From: Lacisediminihabitans sp040549465
GTDB lineage: Bacteria; Actinomycetota; Actinomycetes; Actinomycetales; Microbacteriaceae
Assembly: GCF_040549465.1 (NCBI RefSeq)
Contig: NZ_JBEPTL010000005.1
Span: 133,059 to 197,058 of the forward strand
Direction of reading: 5' to 3'
DNA length: 64,000 bases
A program made the translations under genes and the position numbers. The notes beneath the pieces are model-generated. The model was not told the DNA's origin. It did not search any database and was given only the letters and a program-made list of their open reading frames with translations. The stretch's first letter is position 1. The number at the start of each line of letters is the position of its first letter. Below, one piece after another: positions 17,173 through 28,200 of this stretch.

Positions 17173-18186
17173 ATGGAACCAGAGAAGGTTCGCGCCCCCA
17201 ACATCCGTGATGTTGCACGACTGGCCGGGGTCTCCTACCAGACGGTTTCCCGAGTGCTCAATAACTCGGAAAGTATCAAGCCGAGCACCAAGGAACGTGT
17301 GCTCGAAGTAATCGACCAGGTGGGCTATCGGCCGAACCAGGCAGCAAGGGCGCTGGTCACCAGCCGGTCGCGAACCATCGGCGTGCTCACCTCGCAGACT
17401 GCGCATTACGGTCCGACCACCAGCCTTCATGCCATCGAGGATGCCGCCCGCGAAGAGGGCTACCTGGTGAGTACCACCAGCCTCACCACCAGCGAGTACG
17501 AGTCCATCACCGACCGCCTCGAGCACCTGATCAGCCAGGCCGTCGAGGGCCTCGTGGTGATCGCACCGCAGGTAAAAGTCTTCGACGCGATCCGCGAGCT
17601 GGACATCCGCTTGCCTCTCGTCACCCTCGACTCGACACAGCACGATGACCAGCGCAGCCTCTCGGTCGACCAGATCTCTGGCGCACGCATGGCAACGCGA
17701 CACCTCATCGAGCTCGGCCATCGGGAGATCGTGCACCTCGCCGGCCCACAGGACTGGATCGAGGCGGAAGCCAGGATGCGCGGTTTCCTCGACGAGATCG
17801 ACGACGCCGATCTCGGAACCCACCCGCCGATCCTCGGTGACTGGACTGCGGACTTCGGCTATCACGTCGGGCGGGAACTCACCGGCTACCGGGATTTCAC
17901 CGCCGTCTTCGCCGCGAACGACCAGATGGCTCTGGGTCTCATCCATGCCTTCCGGGATGCTGGGCTCGATGTTCCCCGCGATGTCAGCGTTGTTGGATTC
18001 GACGACATCCCCGAGGCCGCGCACTACTGGCCGCCGCTCACCACCGTGCGCCAGGACTTCGCCGAGATCGGCCGCCGTTCCGTCGCGCTGCTGCTCGCGG
18101 AACTTCGCGGAGAGGCCGATCGCAACCACGACCAGATCCTTCCAGAACTGATAGTTCGGGAGTCGACGGCGCCCCCGCGTCGCTAG
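17173..18186 (+). CDS. LacI-family transcriptional regulator
   Basis: A 337-residue regulator with HTH IRDVARLAGVSYQTVSRVLN, hinge YRPNQAARALVT and a type-1 periplasmic-binding sugar domain ending in the FDDIPEAAHYWPPLTTVRQD motif. It is close in sequence to the AraR-like LacI protein encoded at 28201-29190. Operator-like dyads sit before itself and before the MmsA/ChvE importer. TAGCCA ends 6 nt before the ATG and there is no Shine-Dalgarno, so it may be leaderless. The effector is probably a pentose or hexose imported nearby. Confidence 0.9.
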   Translation: MEPEKVRAPNIRDVARLAGVSYQTVSRVLNNSESIKPSTKERVLEVIDQVGYRPNQAARALVTSRSRTIGVLTSQTAHYGPTTSLHAIEDAAREEGYLVSTTSLTTSEYESITDRLEHLISQAVEGLVVIAPQVKVFDAIRELDIRLPLVTLDSTQHDDQRSLSVDQISGARMATRHLIELGHREIVHLAGPQDWIEAEARMRGFLDEIDDADLGTHPPILGDWTADFGYHVGRELTGYRDFTAVFAANDQMALGLIHAFRDAGLDVPRDVSVVGFDDIPEAAHYWPPLTTVRQDFAEIGRRSVALLLAELRGEADRNHDQILPELIVRESTAPPRR

Positions 18187-18241
18187 CGCCGCATCCGTCC
18201 CCGCCCCGCGTCGACTTTCGCCCCCGTGCATCCATTCCCGA

Positions 18242-18320
<79 letters not shown>

Positions 18321-18373
18321 CACACGGCTTTGGCGTGACGCCGCGCCGATCGCCTGTGCGAACGTCTCGCCTC

Positions 18374-18391
18374 AATGTGAGCGGTCATATT
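18374..18391. promoter_or_regulatory. Putative LacI-type operator near the ROK gene
   Basis: AATGTGAGCGGTCATATT differs at two positions from the perfect palindrome before araB (24196-24213). It lies upstream of the ROK regulator gene. Confidence 0.55.
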
Positions 18392-18416
18392 CCGTTGCCG
18401 CATGTTGCGTTAACTT

Positions 18417-18429
18417 CTTGACGACAAGG
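18417..18429. promoter_or_regulatory. ROK-type operator / -35 region (CTTGACGACAAGG)
   Basis: CTTG-ACGA-CAAG is a small dyad that includes a TTGACG -35 box; CACTCT 18 nt further could be the -10. The identical 13-mer occurs at 19672-19684 before the MmsA operon, implying coordinated control by the ROK protein. Confidence 0.6.
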
Positions 18430-18454
18430 GTCCTCATGCTGCACTCTCGATGTC

Positions 18455-19645
18455 ATGCCTGCACCGTCGCCGTCCGTATTCCGTGGCGCGAGCAATCCCG
18501 GATCCCAGACCGCGCTCCGTGAACTCAACCAACAGCGACTCGTCGATGCCCTCCTCGCGAGCGGTCCGCTGACCCAGGCGGAGCTCGCCAGGCAGACCGG
18601 ACTCTCCACCGCAACGGTGTCGAACATCGTCAAGACCATGTCCATCGCGGGTGCCGTCGAGACGGAGCCGACGACCAGTTCCGGTCGTCGTGCCCTCCTG
18701 GTGCGGCTCTCGAACAACGGCGCCGTCGCGGTGGGAATCGACTTCGGTCGACGCCATCTGAGGGTCGTCCTCACCACCCTCGGCTACGACCTGGTCGCCG
18801 AGGAGTTCGTGGAACTGCCGATTGGGCACCGCGCCGTTGACGGCATCGACAAGGCTGCGGCCGTGCTTAATCACCTTCTCGAGCAGAGCGGCGTCAAGCC
18901 GACATCCGTGCTCGGAATCGGGGTGGGCATTCCCGGTCCGATCGACCAGCGGACCGGCACCGTCGTGCAGGGCGCGATCCTGCCGGAGTGGGTGGGCATC
19001 CATCTGCAGGATCTTGAAGAACGCCTGCACTTCCCTGTGGTTTTCGATAACGACGCCAATCTGGGTGCCCTCGCCGAGGTGACCTGGGGGCCGCACAGCA
19101 CGGTCGAGAACCTGGTCTTCATCAAGATCGGGAGTGGTATCGGAGCGGGTCTCGTGCTCAACGGCCGGGTGTTCTACGGCTCGGTCGGAGTGACCGGCGA
19201 GATCGGTCACGAGACGGTGACTGACCACGGAATCGTCTGTCACTGCGGCAATCGCGGATGCCTAGAAACCGTCGCTTCGACCTCGGTGATGATCGACCTG
19301 CTCACGCCGCGGGGCGCCAAGCCGATCGGCACATCGGACATCGTGCGCAAAGCTCTCGCCGGCGATTCGGCCACACTGCGGGTGCTGGATGACGCGGGCG
19401 TGGCCATCGGAAGGGCTCTCGCCAGCGTGGCCAATCTGATCAACCCGGAGGTCGTGGTGGTTGGTGGCCCCCTGGCCGGACTCGGGGATATTCTGCTGCA
19501 GCCGATCGAGCGCGGACTGGTGCGTCACGCTGTCCCGACGGTCGGCGGAGCGACCGCCCTGGTGATGTCGTCGCTGGGGGACAGGGCCGAGGCGCTGGGT
19601 GCTGCGGCACTTGTTCTTCAGCAGCCGGGCGTCCGAAATTCCTGA
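18455..19645 (+). CDS. ROK-family transcriptional regulator (XylR/NagC type)
   Basis: A 396-residue protein: winged HTH (LTQAELARQTGLSTATVSNIV, about 45-65), then a ROK sugar-kinase-like domain. The ATP-type loop reads GIDFGRRHLRV and the zinc/ROK signature CHCGNRGCLE lies near residue 262. Such proteins repress sugar operons and release DNA on binding a sugar. It sits directly upstream of the MmsA-MmsB-ChvE importer, with an identical 13-bp dyad before each. It may be the xylose-responsive regulator of the locus (inference). Confidence 0.9.
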   Translation: MPAPSPSVFRGASNPGSQTALRELNQQRLVDALLASGPLTQAELARQTGLSTATVSNIVKTMSIAGAVETEPTTSSGRRALLVRLSNNGAVAVGIDFGRRHLRVVLTTLGYDLVAEEFVELPIGHRAVDGIDKAAAVLNHLLEQSGVKPTSVLGIGVGIPGPIDQRTGTVVQGAILPEWVGIHLQDLEERLHFPVVFDNDANLGALAEVTWGPHSTVENLVFIKIGSGIGAGLVLNGRVFYGSVGVTGEIGHETVTDHGIVCHCGNRGCLETVASTSVMIDLLTPRGAKPIGTSDIVRKALAGDSATLRVLDDAGVAIGRALASVANLINPEVVVVGGPLAGLGDILLQPIERGLVRHAVPTVGGATALVMSSLGDRAEALGAAALVLQQPGVRNS

Positions 19646-19671
19646 GTCGTTACTGAGTTGTTGTGTTCACA

Positions 19672-19684
19672 ACTTGACGACAAG
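19672..19684. promoter_or_regulatory. Second copy of CTTGACGACAAGG before the importer operon
   Basis: Identical to 18417-18429; contains TTGACG (19673-19678), with TTTAGT or TAGTCT 18-20 nt downstream as a possible -10. Confidence 0.6.
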
Positions 19685-19776
19685 GCCCTCGAGAAGGTTT
19701 AGTCTGTTAGCGGGTAAATTTCCGCCCCTTACGAGACAAGGTAGTCCGGTGTTCAAACCACGTGTGCTCGTAGCAG

Positions 19777-19792
19777 TTGTGAACGTACACAT
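19777..19792. promoter_or_regulatory. LacI-type operator before the importer operon
   Basis: TTGTGAACGTACACAT matches the dyad at 17126-17141 in 14 of 16 positions. It lies between the ROK-type site and the mmsA start, so both a LacI and a ROK protein may act on this promoter. Confidence 0.6.
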
Positions 19793-19821
19793 CGCGCTCC
19801 TCCCGGCCATGGAGGCCATCA

Positions 19822-21368
<1,547 letters not shown>

Positions 21369-21372
<4 letters not shown>

Positions 21373-22760
21373 GCTCAGCGCCTCCACCCCCGGCGTCCAG
21401 CCAGCCGATCACCTCGGTGCCCTCCCCGGAGAAGAAATCCGGCGGGTTCCGCGATCTCGGCAAGATGTTCGGCTCCGGATCGAGCGGACGCCAGGTGGGC
21501 ATCCTCGGCGCCCTCGTCGTCATCATCCTCTTCTTCCAGATCTTCACCGGCGGCCTCACCCTCGACCCCACCAACCTGATCAACCTGATCAACGCGAACG
21601 CCTACGTTCTGATCCTGGCGATCGGCATGGTCATGGTGATCATCGCCGGGCACATCGACCTTTCGGTCGGATCGATCGCCGCCTTCGTCGGTATCGTGGT
21701 CGCGACCTCGATGGCGAGTTGGCACTTCCCGCCCGGTGTGGCGATTCTGATCGGACTCGCGATGGGCGTCGTCATCGGCGCCTGGCAGGGCTGGTGGGTG
21801 GCCTATGTCGGTGTTCCCGCGTTCATCGTGACCCTCGCCGGCATGCTCATCTTCCGCGGGGCGAACCAGTTCTTCGGCAGCTCGATCAGCGTGACCGTTC
21901 CCGACAGCTACACCTTCATCGGCGCCGGTTTCCTCCCCGACTTCGGACCGCAGTTCGGCTACAGCAATGGCACGCTCATCCTCGGTGTACTCGTCGTGCT
22001 CGCCCTGATCTACCAGGAGTTCCGGGCCCGGCGTACCCAGTCGATCATGGGCTCGGAGAAGGCACCGCTCTGGGTCAGCGTTGTCAAGATGGTGATCCTC
22101 GTCGCCGTCGTCGTCTACGCCACCGTGCTCTTCGCGACCGGTCGCGTCGGAACGAGTTTCCCGATCTCCGGCATCATCCTCGGCGTGCTCGTACTCGGCT
22201 ACGCATTCATCACCCGTAACACCACCTTCGGGCGGCACATCTACGCAGTCGGTGGCAACTGGCACGCCGCAGAACTGTCCGGCGTGAAGATCAAGCGCAT
22301 CAACTTCCTGGTGATGATGAACATGTCGATCATCGCAGCCATCGCCGGCATGATCGGTGTGGCTCGTGCAGGCGCTTCCGGCCCCGCCGATGGTGTGGGC
22401 TGGGAGCTCGACGCCATCGCTGCCGTTTTCATCGGTGGTGCCGCGGTTTCCGGAGGTATCGGAACCATCGTCGGATCGATCGTCGGTGGTCTCGTGATCG
22501 CGGTGCTCAACAACGGGCTGCAGCTTCTCGGTGTGGGTATCGACCGAGTGCAGATCATCAAGGGTCTCGTACTGCTTATCGCTGTCGGCATCGACGTCTA
22601 CAGCAAAAAACAGGGTAGGCCCTCGATCATCGGAATGATGGGCCGCAACCGGCAGAAACTCACCGATGCGCAGATGAATGCTCCCATAGATCGTCCCTCC
22701 ATAGCACCGACCGACAGCGCGGAGGAGAGTTCGCGCCCACAATCCACTACGCCGAACTGA
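21369..22760 (+). CDS. mmsB: Multiple-monosaccharide ABC transporter permease
   Basis: A 463-residue BPD_transp_2-type permease with about 10-12 helices. IAGHIDLSVGSIAAFVG and NPNVFGLG-like regions of this family are represented by GHIDLSVGS and the C-terminal GGAAVSGGIGTIVGS. The N-terminal 60 residues are a cytoplasmic Pro/Ser-rich extension. The start overlaps the ATPase stop (ATGA). The binding protein gene follows 81 bp later. Confidence 0.92.
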
Positions 22761-22841
22761 TCATTCGCGTAGTCCCTGGAGACGAAGATGTGTCCCCAGT
22801 TTTCCCACTGCACCAATCAAGACAAGAGAAAGTGAAATCAC

Positions 22842-23945
22842 ATGCGTAAATTCGCAATCACGACCGTGGCAATCGCCGGGGTCGCGCTCATGGCCCTCTC
22901 GGGTTGTTCCTCCCGTGGAGCCACGCCCAGCGGATCCGGCGCTGCAGCCGGGTTTAAGGCCGGATCCACCATCGGCGTCTCACTTCCGGACAAGACCTCG
23001 GAGAACTGGGTACTCGCCGGACAGCTGTTCACCGACGCGATCACCAAGGCCGGCTTCAAGGCCGACGTGCAGTATGCGCCGGCGACCGGAACCGCCGCCG
23101 AGCAGGCCAACCAGGTCTCCTCGATGAACACCAAGGGCGCCAAGGTGCTCATCATCGGTGCCTACGACGGTAAGCAGCTGGGCTCGCAGGTCAAGACCGC
23201 CAAGGACAACGGCGCGACGGTCATCGCCTACGACCGTCTCATTGAGAACACGAAGAACGTGGACTACTACGTTGCGTACGACAACGAGAAGGTCGGCGAG
23301 CTCCAGGGTCAGGCACTCCTCACCGGTATGAAGGAGCGTTACCCCGCCGCGAAGTCCTACAACATCGAACTGTTCTCCGGCTCGGCCACCGACCCGAACG
23401 CCAAGGTGTTCTTCGATGGCGCCATGAAGATTCTGCAGCCGAAGATCGACGACAAGACCCTCAAGGTCGTTTCCGGACAGACCGCCATCACCCAGACGGC
23501 GACTCCTGACTGGAAGCCGGAGAACGCACAGACCCGCATGGACACGCTGCTCGCAGCGAACTACTCGGGAACTGAGCTGAACGGTGTGCTCTCTCCGAAC
23601 GACACCCTCGCGCGCGCGATCATCACCTCCATCAAGGCCGCTGGCAAGGCGACCCCGGTTATGCCAGTCGTCACCGGACAGGACTCAGAAGCTGCGTCCA
23701 TCCCGCTCATCATGACCGGCGAGCAGTACTCCACCATCAACAAGGACACGACCAAGCTGGTCGCCCAGGCAGTACAGATGGTGAAGGACCTCGCCGCAGG
23801 CAAGAAGCCGCAGACCAACTCCACTGCCTACAACAACGGTGTCAAGGTCGTTCCGACCTACCTGCTGCCGCCGGAGCTCGTCACGAAGGCCAATGCTGCA
23901 GAGTCCTACAAGAACAACGCGAAACTCGAAGCTCTGACCAAGTAG
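22842..23945 (+). CDS. chvE: Multiple-monosaccharide-binding lipoprotein
   Basis: A 367-residue periplasmic-binding-type lipoprotein. The lipobox MALSGC gives acylated C22. The mature protein shows ChvE-type landmarks: IGVSLPDKTSENWVLAG, the hinge region IAYDRLIENTKNVDYYVAYDN, and PVVTGQDSEAAS. Relatives bind xylose, arabinose, glucose or galactose. It is the last and probably most highly expressed gene of the operon, closed by a strong terminator. AraBDA follow, which favours arabinose as one substrate. Confidence 0.93.
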   Translation: MRKFAITTVAIAGVALMALSGCSSRGATPSGSGAAAGFKAGSTIGVSLPDKTSENWVLAGQLFTDAITKAGFKADVQYAPATGTAAEQANQVSSMNTKGAKVLIIGAYDGKQLGSQVKTAKDNGATVIAYDRLIENTKNVDYYVAYDNEKVGELQGQALLTGMKERYPAAKSYNIELFSGSATDPNAKVFFDGAMKILQPKIDDKTLKVVSGQTAITQTATPDWKPENAQTRMDTLLAANYSGTELNGVLSPNDTLARAIITSIKAAGKATPVMPVVTGQDSEAASIPLIMTGEQYSTINKDTTKLVAQAVQMVKDLAAGKKPQTNSTAYNNGVKVVPTYLLPPELVTKANAAESYKNNAKLEALTK

Positions 23946-23964
23946 TCACCGCTCGCGAGTCACA

Positions 23965-24002
23965 AAGATCGGCCCCCGCGGTTTCGCGGGGGCCGATCTT
24001 TT
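23965..24002 (+). terminator. Strong terminator after chvE
   Basis: A perfect 16-bp stem (23965-23980 with 23985-24000) with a GTTT loop, running into TTTT. This is the clearest intrinsic terminator in the window. Confidence 0.92.
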
Positions 24003-24063
24003 CGTGTGGCCTACGGGCGAGTGCATTCGCCGCCGTGATCATGGCCGAGGCACTCGGAGCGTT

Positions 24064-24118
24064 GAGTTGCGGTTTGTGGTGCTTCCCAGCACGGCGGAAG
24101 GACCACAAGCCGCAACTC
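24064..24118. repeat. Long-stem intergenic inverted repeat
   Basis: GAGTTGCGGTTTGTGGT (24064-24080) pairs with 24102-24118 over 17 bp with a single G-U, loop 21 nt. It lies between the chvE terminator and the araB promoter, so it is not needed as a terminator. Confidence 0.85.
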
Positions 24119-24156
24119 GGCATGATGATCGGTCGATTGGGGCTCACGCGGGTAGC

Positions 24157-24213
24157 TTCACATGGGGTAGTGCGGCGTTGTAGCATGGGCCATGAAATGT
24201 GAGCGCTCACATT
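24157..24213 (+). promoter_or_regulatory. araBDA promoter and AraR-type operator
   Basis: TTCACA (24157-24162) and TAGCAT (24181-24186) are 18 nt apart. The perfect 18-bp palindrome AATGTGAGCGCTCACATT (24196-24213) follows just downstream of the predicted start, a roadblock position. The LacI-family protein encoded after araA is the obvious ligand. Confidence 0.8.
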
Positions 24214-24287
24214 CTGCGGATGCTGAGGCATCCGTCATGCGACGGGCCCGCCGCACAACGCAACTGACCAGGACAAAGGAGTCACGC

Positions 24288-25988
24288 GTGACCACCACCG
24301 CGCCCCTCGCACCCGACGATCGTTTCGTCATCGGCGTCGACTACGGAACCCTGTCTGGACGAGCCCTCGTCGTGCGTGTCTCCGACGGGGCGGAACTCGG
24401 AACGGCCACCCACGACTACGAGCACGCAGTGATGGACACCGTGCTGGCATCAACCGGAAAGGCTCTGCCGCCGGACTGGGCTCTTCAGGTGCCTGCCGAC
24501 TATGTCGAAGTTCTCAAAACCGCGGTGCCTGCGGCAATCGCCGCGGCGGGCATCGATCCGTCGCGGGTCATCGGCATCGGCACGGACTTCACGGCGAGCA
24601 CGCCGCTGCCGGTGATCGCCGACGGTACCCCGCTCAATGAGCTGCCGGAGTACGCTGACCGTCCGCACGCCTACGTCAAACTCTGGAAACATCACGCGGC
24701 CCAGGGTCAGGCCGACCGCATCAACCAGGTCGCGGCCGACCGCGGCGAGAGCTGGCTGCCGCGCTACGGCGGCCTCATTTCGAGTGAGTGGGAGTTCGCC
24801 AAAGGATTGCAACTGCTCGAGGAGGATCCCGAACTCTACGACCGCATGGACAACTGGGTGGAGGCGGCGGATTGGATCGTCTGGCAGCTCACCGGAGTCT
24901 ATGTGCGCAACGCCTGCACAGCCGGGTACAAGGGGATCCTGCAGGATGGCAAGTACCCGAGCCGTGAATTCCTGGCCGCGCTGAACCCCGAGTTCGGCGG
25001 CTTCGCGGAGGACAAGGTCGCACACGAGATCGGACAACTCGGGGCATCCGCTGGTCGGCTGGGCGCCGAGGCCGCAGCCTGGACCGGCCTTCCGGAGGGG
25101 ATCGCGGTGGCGGTCGGCAACGTCGACGCCCACGTGACGGCGCCGACAGCGCAGGCGGTCGAGCCCGGCCAGATGCTGGCGATCATGGGCACCTCGACCT
25201 GTCACGTGATGAACTCCGACGTGCTCAAGGAGGTGCCCGGTATGTGCGGCGTGGTGGACGGCGGCATCGTCGCAGGGCTCTACGGCTACGAGGCCGGGCA
25301 GTCCGGTGTCGGCGACATCTTCGCCTGGTATGTGAAGAACCAGGTGCCAGGCAGCTACTACGAGGCAGCCGCGGCAGCCGGACTGAGCGTGCACGAGCAC
25401 CTCACCAATCTCGCCAAAGACCAGGCGGTCGGCGGCCACGGACTCATCGCCCTCGACTGGCAGAGCGGCAACCGCTCGGTGCTCGTCGACCACGAGCTGA
25501 GCGGCGTCGTGGTCGGCACAACTCTCACCACCAGGCCGGAAGAGATCTATCGTGCGCTGCTGGAGTCCACGGCCTTCGGCACCCGCGCGATCGTGGAGAC
25601 CTTCAACGCGAGCGGCGTTCCGGTGACCGAATTCATCGTGGCCGGAGGCCTGCTGCGCAATCCGTTCCTCATGCAGGTGTACAGCGACGTGCTGCGGATG
25701 CCCATCTCGACCATCGCGAGCGAGCAAGGTCCGGCGCTCGGGTCCGCGATCCATGCCGCCGTCGCCGCGGGCGCCTACCCCGACGTGCTCGCCGCCGGAA
25801 AGGCGATGGGCAAGGTCGATCGCGCGGTCTACACCCCCAACCCGGATGCCGCGGATGCCTACGACAGGCTTTACGCGGAGTACTCGACCCTGCACGACTA
25901 CTTCGGGCGCGGCGAGAACGACGTGATGCACAGGCTCCGCGCGATGAAGAGAGAGGGCGCGATGAAGAGAGAAGGGGCGAGCGCATGA
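24288..25988 (+). CDS. araB: Ribulokinase
   Basis: A 566-residue FGGY carbohydrate kinase that phosphorylates L-ribulose in the arabinose pathway. VIGVDYGTLSGRALVV is the ATP-binding start, and GIGTDFTASTPLPV and LPRYGGLISSEWEFAKGLQ are ribulokinase-specific. AAAGGAG at 24275-24281 fixes the GTG at 24288 rather than the upstream in-frame ATG. The last 14 residues contain a duplicated MKREGA encoded by a short direct repeat. The stop overlaps the araD start. Confidence 0.95.
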   Translation: MTTTAPLAPDDRFVIGVDYGTLSGRALVVRVSDGAELGTATHDYEHAVMDTVLASTGKALPPDWALQVPADYVEVLKTAVPAAIAAAGIDPSRVIGIGTDFTASTPLPVIADGTPLNELPEYADRPHAYVKLWKHHAAQGQADRINQVAADRGESWLPRYGGLISSEWEFAKGLQLLEEDPELYDRMDNWVEAADWIVWQLTGVYVRNACTAGYKGILQDGKYPSREFLAALNPEFGGFAEDKVAHEIGQLGASAGRLGAEAAAWTGLPEGIAVAVGNVDAHVTAPTAQAVEPGQMLAIMGTSTCHVMNSDVLKEVPGMCGVVDGGIVAGLYGYEAGQSGVGDIFAWYVKNQVPGSYYEAAAAAGLSVHEHLTNLAKDQAVGGHGLIALDWQSGNRSVLVDHELSGVVVGTTLTTRPEEIYRALLESTAFGTRAIVETFNASGVPVTEFIVAGGLLRNPFLMQVYSDVLRMPISTIASEQGPALGSAIHAAVAAGAYPDVLAAGKAMGKVDRAVYTPNPDAADAYDRLYAEYSTLHDYFGRGENDVMHRLRAMKREGAMKREGASA

Positions 25989-26671
25989 CCGACCTCAACC
26001 AGGCGATCCTCGAGGTACGCGAGGATGTTGCGGAGCTTCACGGGATGCTGGTGCGCTACAACCTGGTGATCTGGACGGGTGGCAACATCTCCGGGCGGGT
26101 TCCAGGCGCGGACCTGTTCGTGATCAAGCCGAGCGGCGTCGAGTACGACGACCTCACGGCGGACAACATGATTCTCTGTGATCTCGACGGCACCGTGGTC
26201 GAGGGGGAGCACGCGCCATCCAGTGACACAGCCGCTCACGCCTACGTCTACCGCAACATGCCCGCCGTCAACGGGGTTGTGCACACGCACTCCACCTATG
26301 CCACAGCGTGGGCGGCGCGCGGCGAGGCAGTGCCATGCGTGATTACCGGCCAGGCGGATGAATTCGGTGGCGAGATCCCGGTCGGCCCGTTCGCGATCAT
26401 CGGCGACGACTCCATCGGGCGGGGCATCGTGGCGACCCTCACCCGACACCGATCGCGCGCCGTCCTCATGCAGAACCACGGGGTGTTCACTATCGGCACG
26501 AACGCCCGCGACGCGGTGAAGGCCGCCGTGATGGCGGAGGATGTCGCGCGCACCGTGCACATCGCCAGGCAGCTCGGCGAGGTCATCCCGATTCCGCAGG
26601 ACACGATCGATTCCCTCTTCGACCGCTACCAGAACGTCTACGGACAGCTCCCGACAGGAGAACTGAAGTGA
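25985..26671 (+). CDS. araD: L-ribulose-5-phosphate 4-epimerase
   Basis: A 228-residue class-II aldolase-fold enzyme converting L-ribulose-5-phosphate to D-xylulose-5-phosphate. Zinc ligands are H100 and H102 in VVHTHSTYA and H165 in MQNHGVF. TGGNISGR (31-38) binds phosphate. It overlaps araB upstream and araA downstream by 4 bp each, so the three enzymes are made from one tightly coupled message. Confidence 0.95.
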   Translation: MTDLNQAILEVREDVAELHGMLVRYNLVIWTGGNISGRVPGADLFVIKPSGVEYDDLTADNMILCDLDGTVVEGEHAPSSDTAAHAYVYRNMPAVNGVVHTHSTYATAWAARGEAVPCVITGQADEFGGEIPVGPFAIIGDDSIGRGIVATLTRHRSRAVLMQNHGVFTIGTNARDAVKAAVMAEDVARTVHIARQLGEVIPIPQDTIDSLFDRYQNVYGQLPTGELK

Positions 26672-28188
26672 GCACGAGCATCATCCCCGACCTTGCGGAG
26701 TACGAGGTCTGGTTTCTCACCGGCAGCCAGGACCTGTACGGCGAGGAGACCCTGAAGCAGGTCGCCAAACAGTCACAGGAGATTGCTCGTGCCCTCGATG
26801 CCGCCAGTGACATCCCGGTCACGGTGGTCTGGAAGCCGGTGCTCAAGGACTCAGATTCGATCCGCCGCCTCGCCCTCGACGTCAACGCCGAGGACGGGGT
26901 CATCGGCGTGATCGCCTGGATGCACACCTTCAGCCCCGCCAAAATGTGGATCACCGGGCTCGACCTGCTGCGGAAGCCTTTGCTGCACCTGCACACCCAG
27001 GCCAATGTCGAGCTGCCGTGGGCGGACATCGACATGGACTTCATGAACCTCAACCAGGCCGCGCACGGCGACCGGGAGTTCGGCTACATCCAGACCCGTC
27101 TCGGCGTGGCCCGCAAAACCGTCGTCGGCCACGTGTCGAACCCGGATGTCACCGCGAAGGTGGCCACCTGGACGCGCGCCGCGGCCGGTTGGGCCGCCAC
27201 CCACGAGCTCAAGCTGGCCCGCTTCGGTGACAATATGCGCTTCGTCGCTGTCACCGAGGGCGACAAGACCGAGGCGGAGCTGCAGTTCGGCGTGCAGGTG
27301 AACACCTGGGGTGTGAACGAACTGGTCGACGCCGTCGACGCCGCATCGGAGACGGATGTCGACCTGCTCATCGCCGAGTACGAAGAGCTCTACGACATCG
27401 CGCCAGAGCTCCGTCACGGGGCAGAACGCCACGACTCCCTGCGCTACGGCGCCCGGATCGAGCTCGGCCTGCGCACCTTCCTCGAGGCCGGTGACTTCAG
27501 CGCTTTCACCACCAGTTTCGAAGATCTCGGCGGACTCCGCCAGCTGCCAGGCCTCGCGGTGCAGCGCCTGATGGCGGACGGCTACGGTTTCGGTGCGGAG
27601 GGCGACTGGAAGACGGCCGTACTCGTGCGCGCCGCGAAGGTGATGGGCGCAGGGCTCCCCGGCGGTGCATCCCTGATGGAGGACTACACCTACAACCTCG
27701 TGCCGGGCGACGAGACGATCCTTGGTGCCCACATGCTCGAGGTCTGCCCGTCGCTGACCACCTCACGCCCTCGCCTCGAGGTGCACGCCCTCGGCATCGG
27801 CGGCCGCGAGGATCCGGTGCGCCTGGTTTTCGACACGGATGCCGGACCGGGCATCGTCGTGGCGCTCTCCGACATGCGCGACCGCTTCCGTCTCGTGGCC
27901 AACGTGGTCGAGGTAGTCGACCTGCCGCATCCGCTTCCGAAACTGCCGGTGGCCCGCGCGCTCTGGAAACCGGAACCCGATTTCGCCACCAGTGCGGCCG
28001 CCTGGCTGACCGCGGGCGCCGCCCATCACACGGTGATGAGCACAGCCGTCGGTCTCGATGTGTTCGAGGACTTCGCCGAGATCGCGAAGAACGAACTCGT
28101 GGTGATAGACAAGAATACGACGTTGAGGCAGTTCAGTCGAGAACTGCGATGGAACCAGGCGTACTACCGCCTCGCGCAGGGATTCTAG
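26668..28188 (+). CDS. araA: L-arabinose isomerase
   Basis: A 506-residue isomerase converting L-arabinose to L-ribulose with a divalent metal. The family start WFLTGSQDLYGEETL, HTFSPAKMWI, and the metal-site regions GFGAEGDWKT and LEDYTYNL-like MEDYTYNLVPG plus GAHMLEVCP are all visible. It starts with GTG overlapping the araD stop. The araR gene follows 12 bp later. Confidence 0.96.
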   Translation: MSTSIIPDLAEYEVWFLTGSQDLYGEETLKQVAKQSQEIARALDAASDIPVTVVWKPVLKDSDSIRRLALDVNAEDGVIGVIAWMHTFSPAKMWITGLDLLRKPLLHLHTQANVELPWADIDMDFMNLNQAAHGDREFGYIQTRLGVARKTVVGHVSNPDVTAKVATWTRAAAGWAATHELKLARFGDNMRFVAVTEGDKTEAELQFGVQVNTWGVNELVDAVDAASETDVDLLIAEYEELYDIAPELRHGAERHDSLRYGARIELGLRTFLEAGDFSAFTTSFEDLGGLRQLPGLAVQRLMADGYGFGAEGDWKTAVLVRAAKVMGAGLPGGASLMEDYTYNLVPGDETILGAHMLEVCPSLTTSRPRLEVHALGIGGREDPVRLVFDTDAGPGIVVALSDMRDRFRLVANVVEVVDLPHPLPKLPVARALWKPEPDFATSAAAWLTAGAAHHTVMSTAVGLDVFEDFAEIAKNELVVIDKNTTLRQFSRELRWNQAYYRLAQGF

Positions 28189-28200
28189 GAGAGCCGGCAC

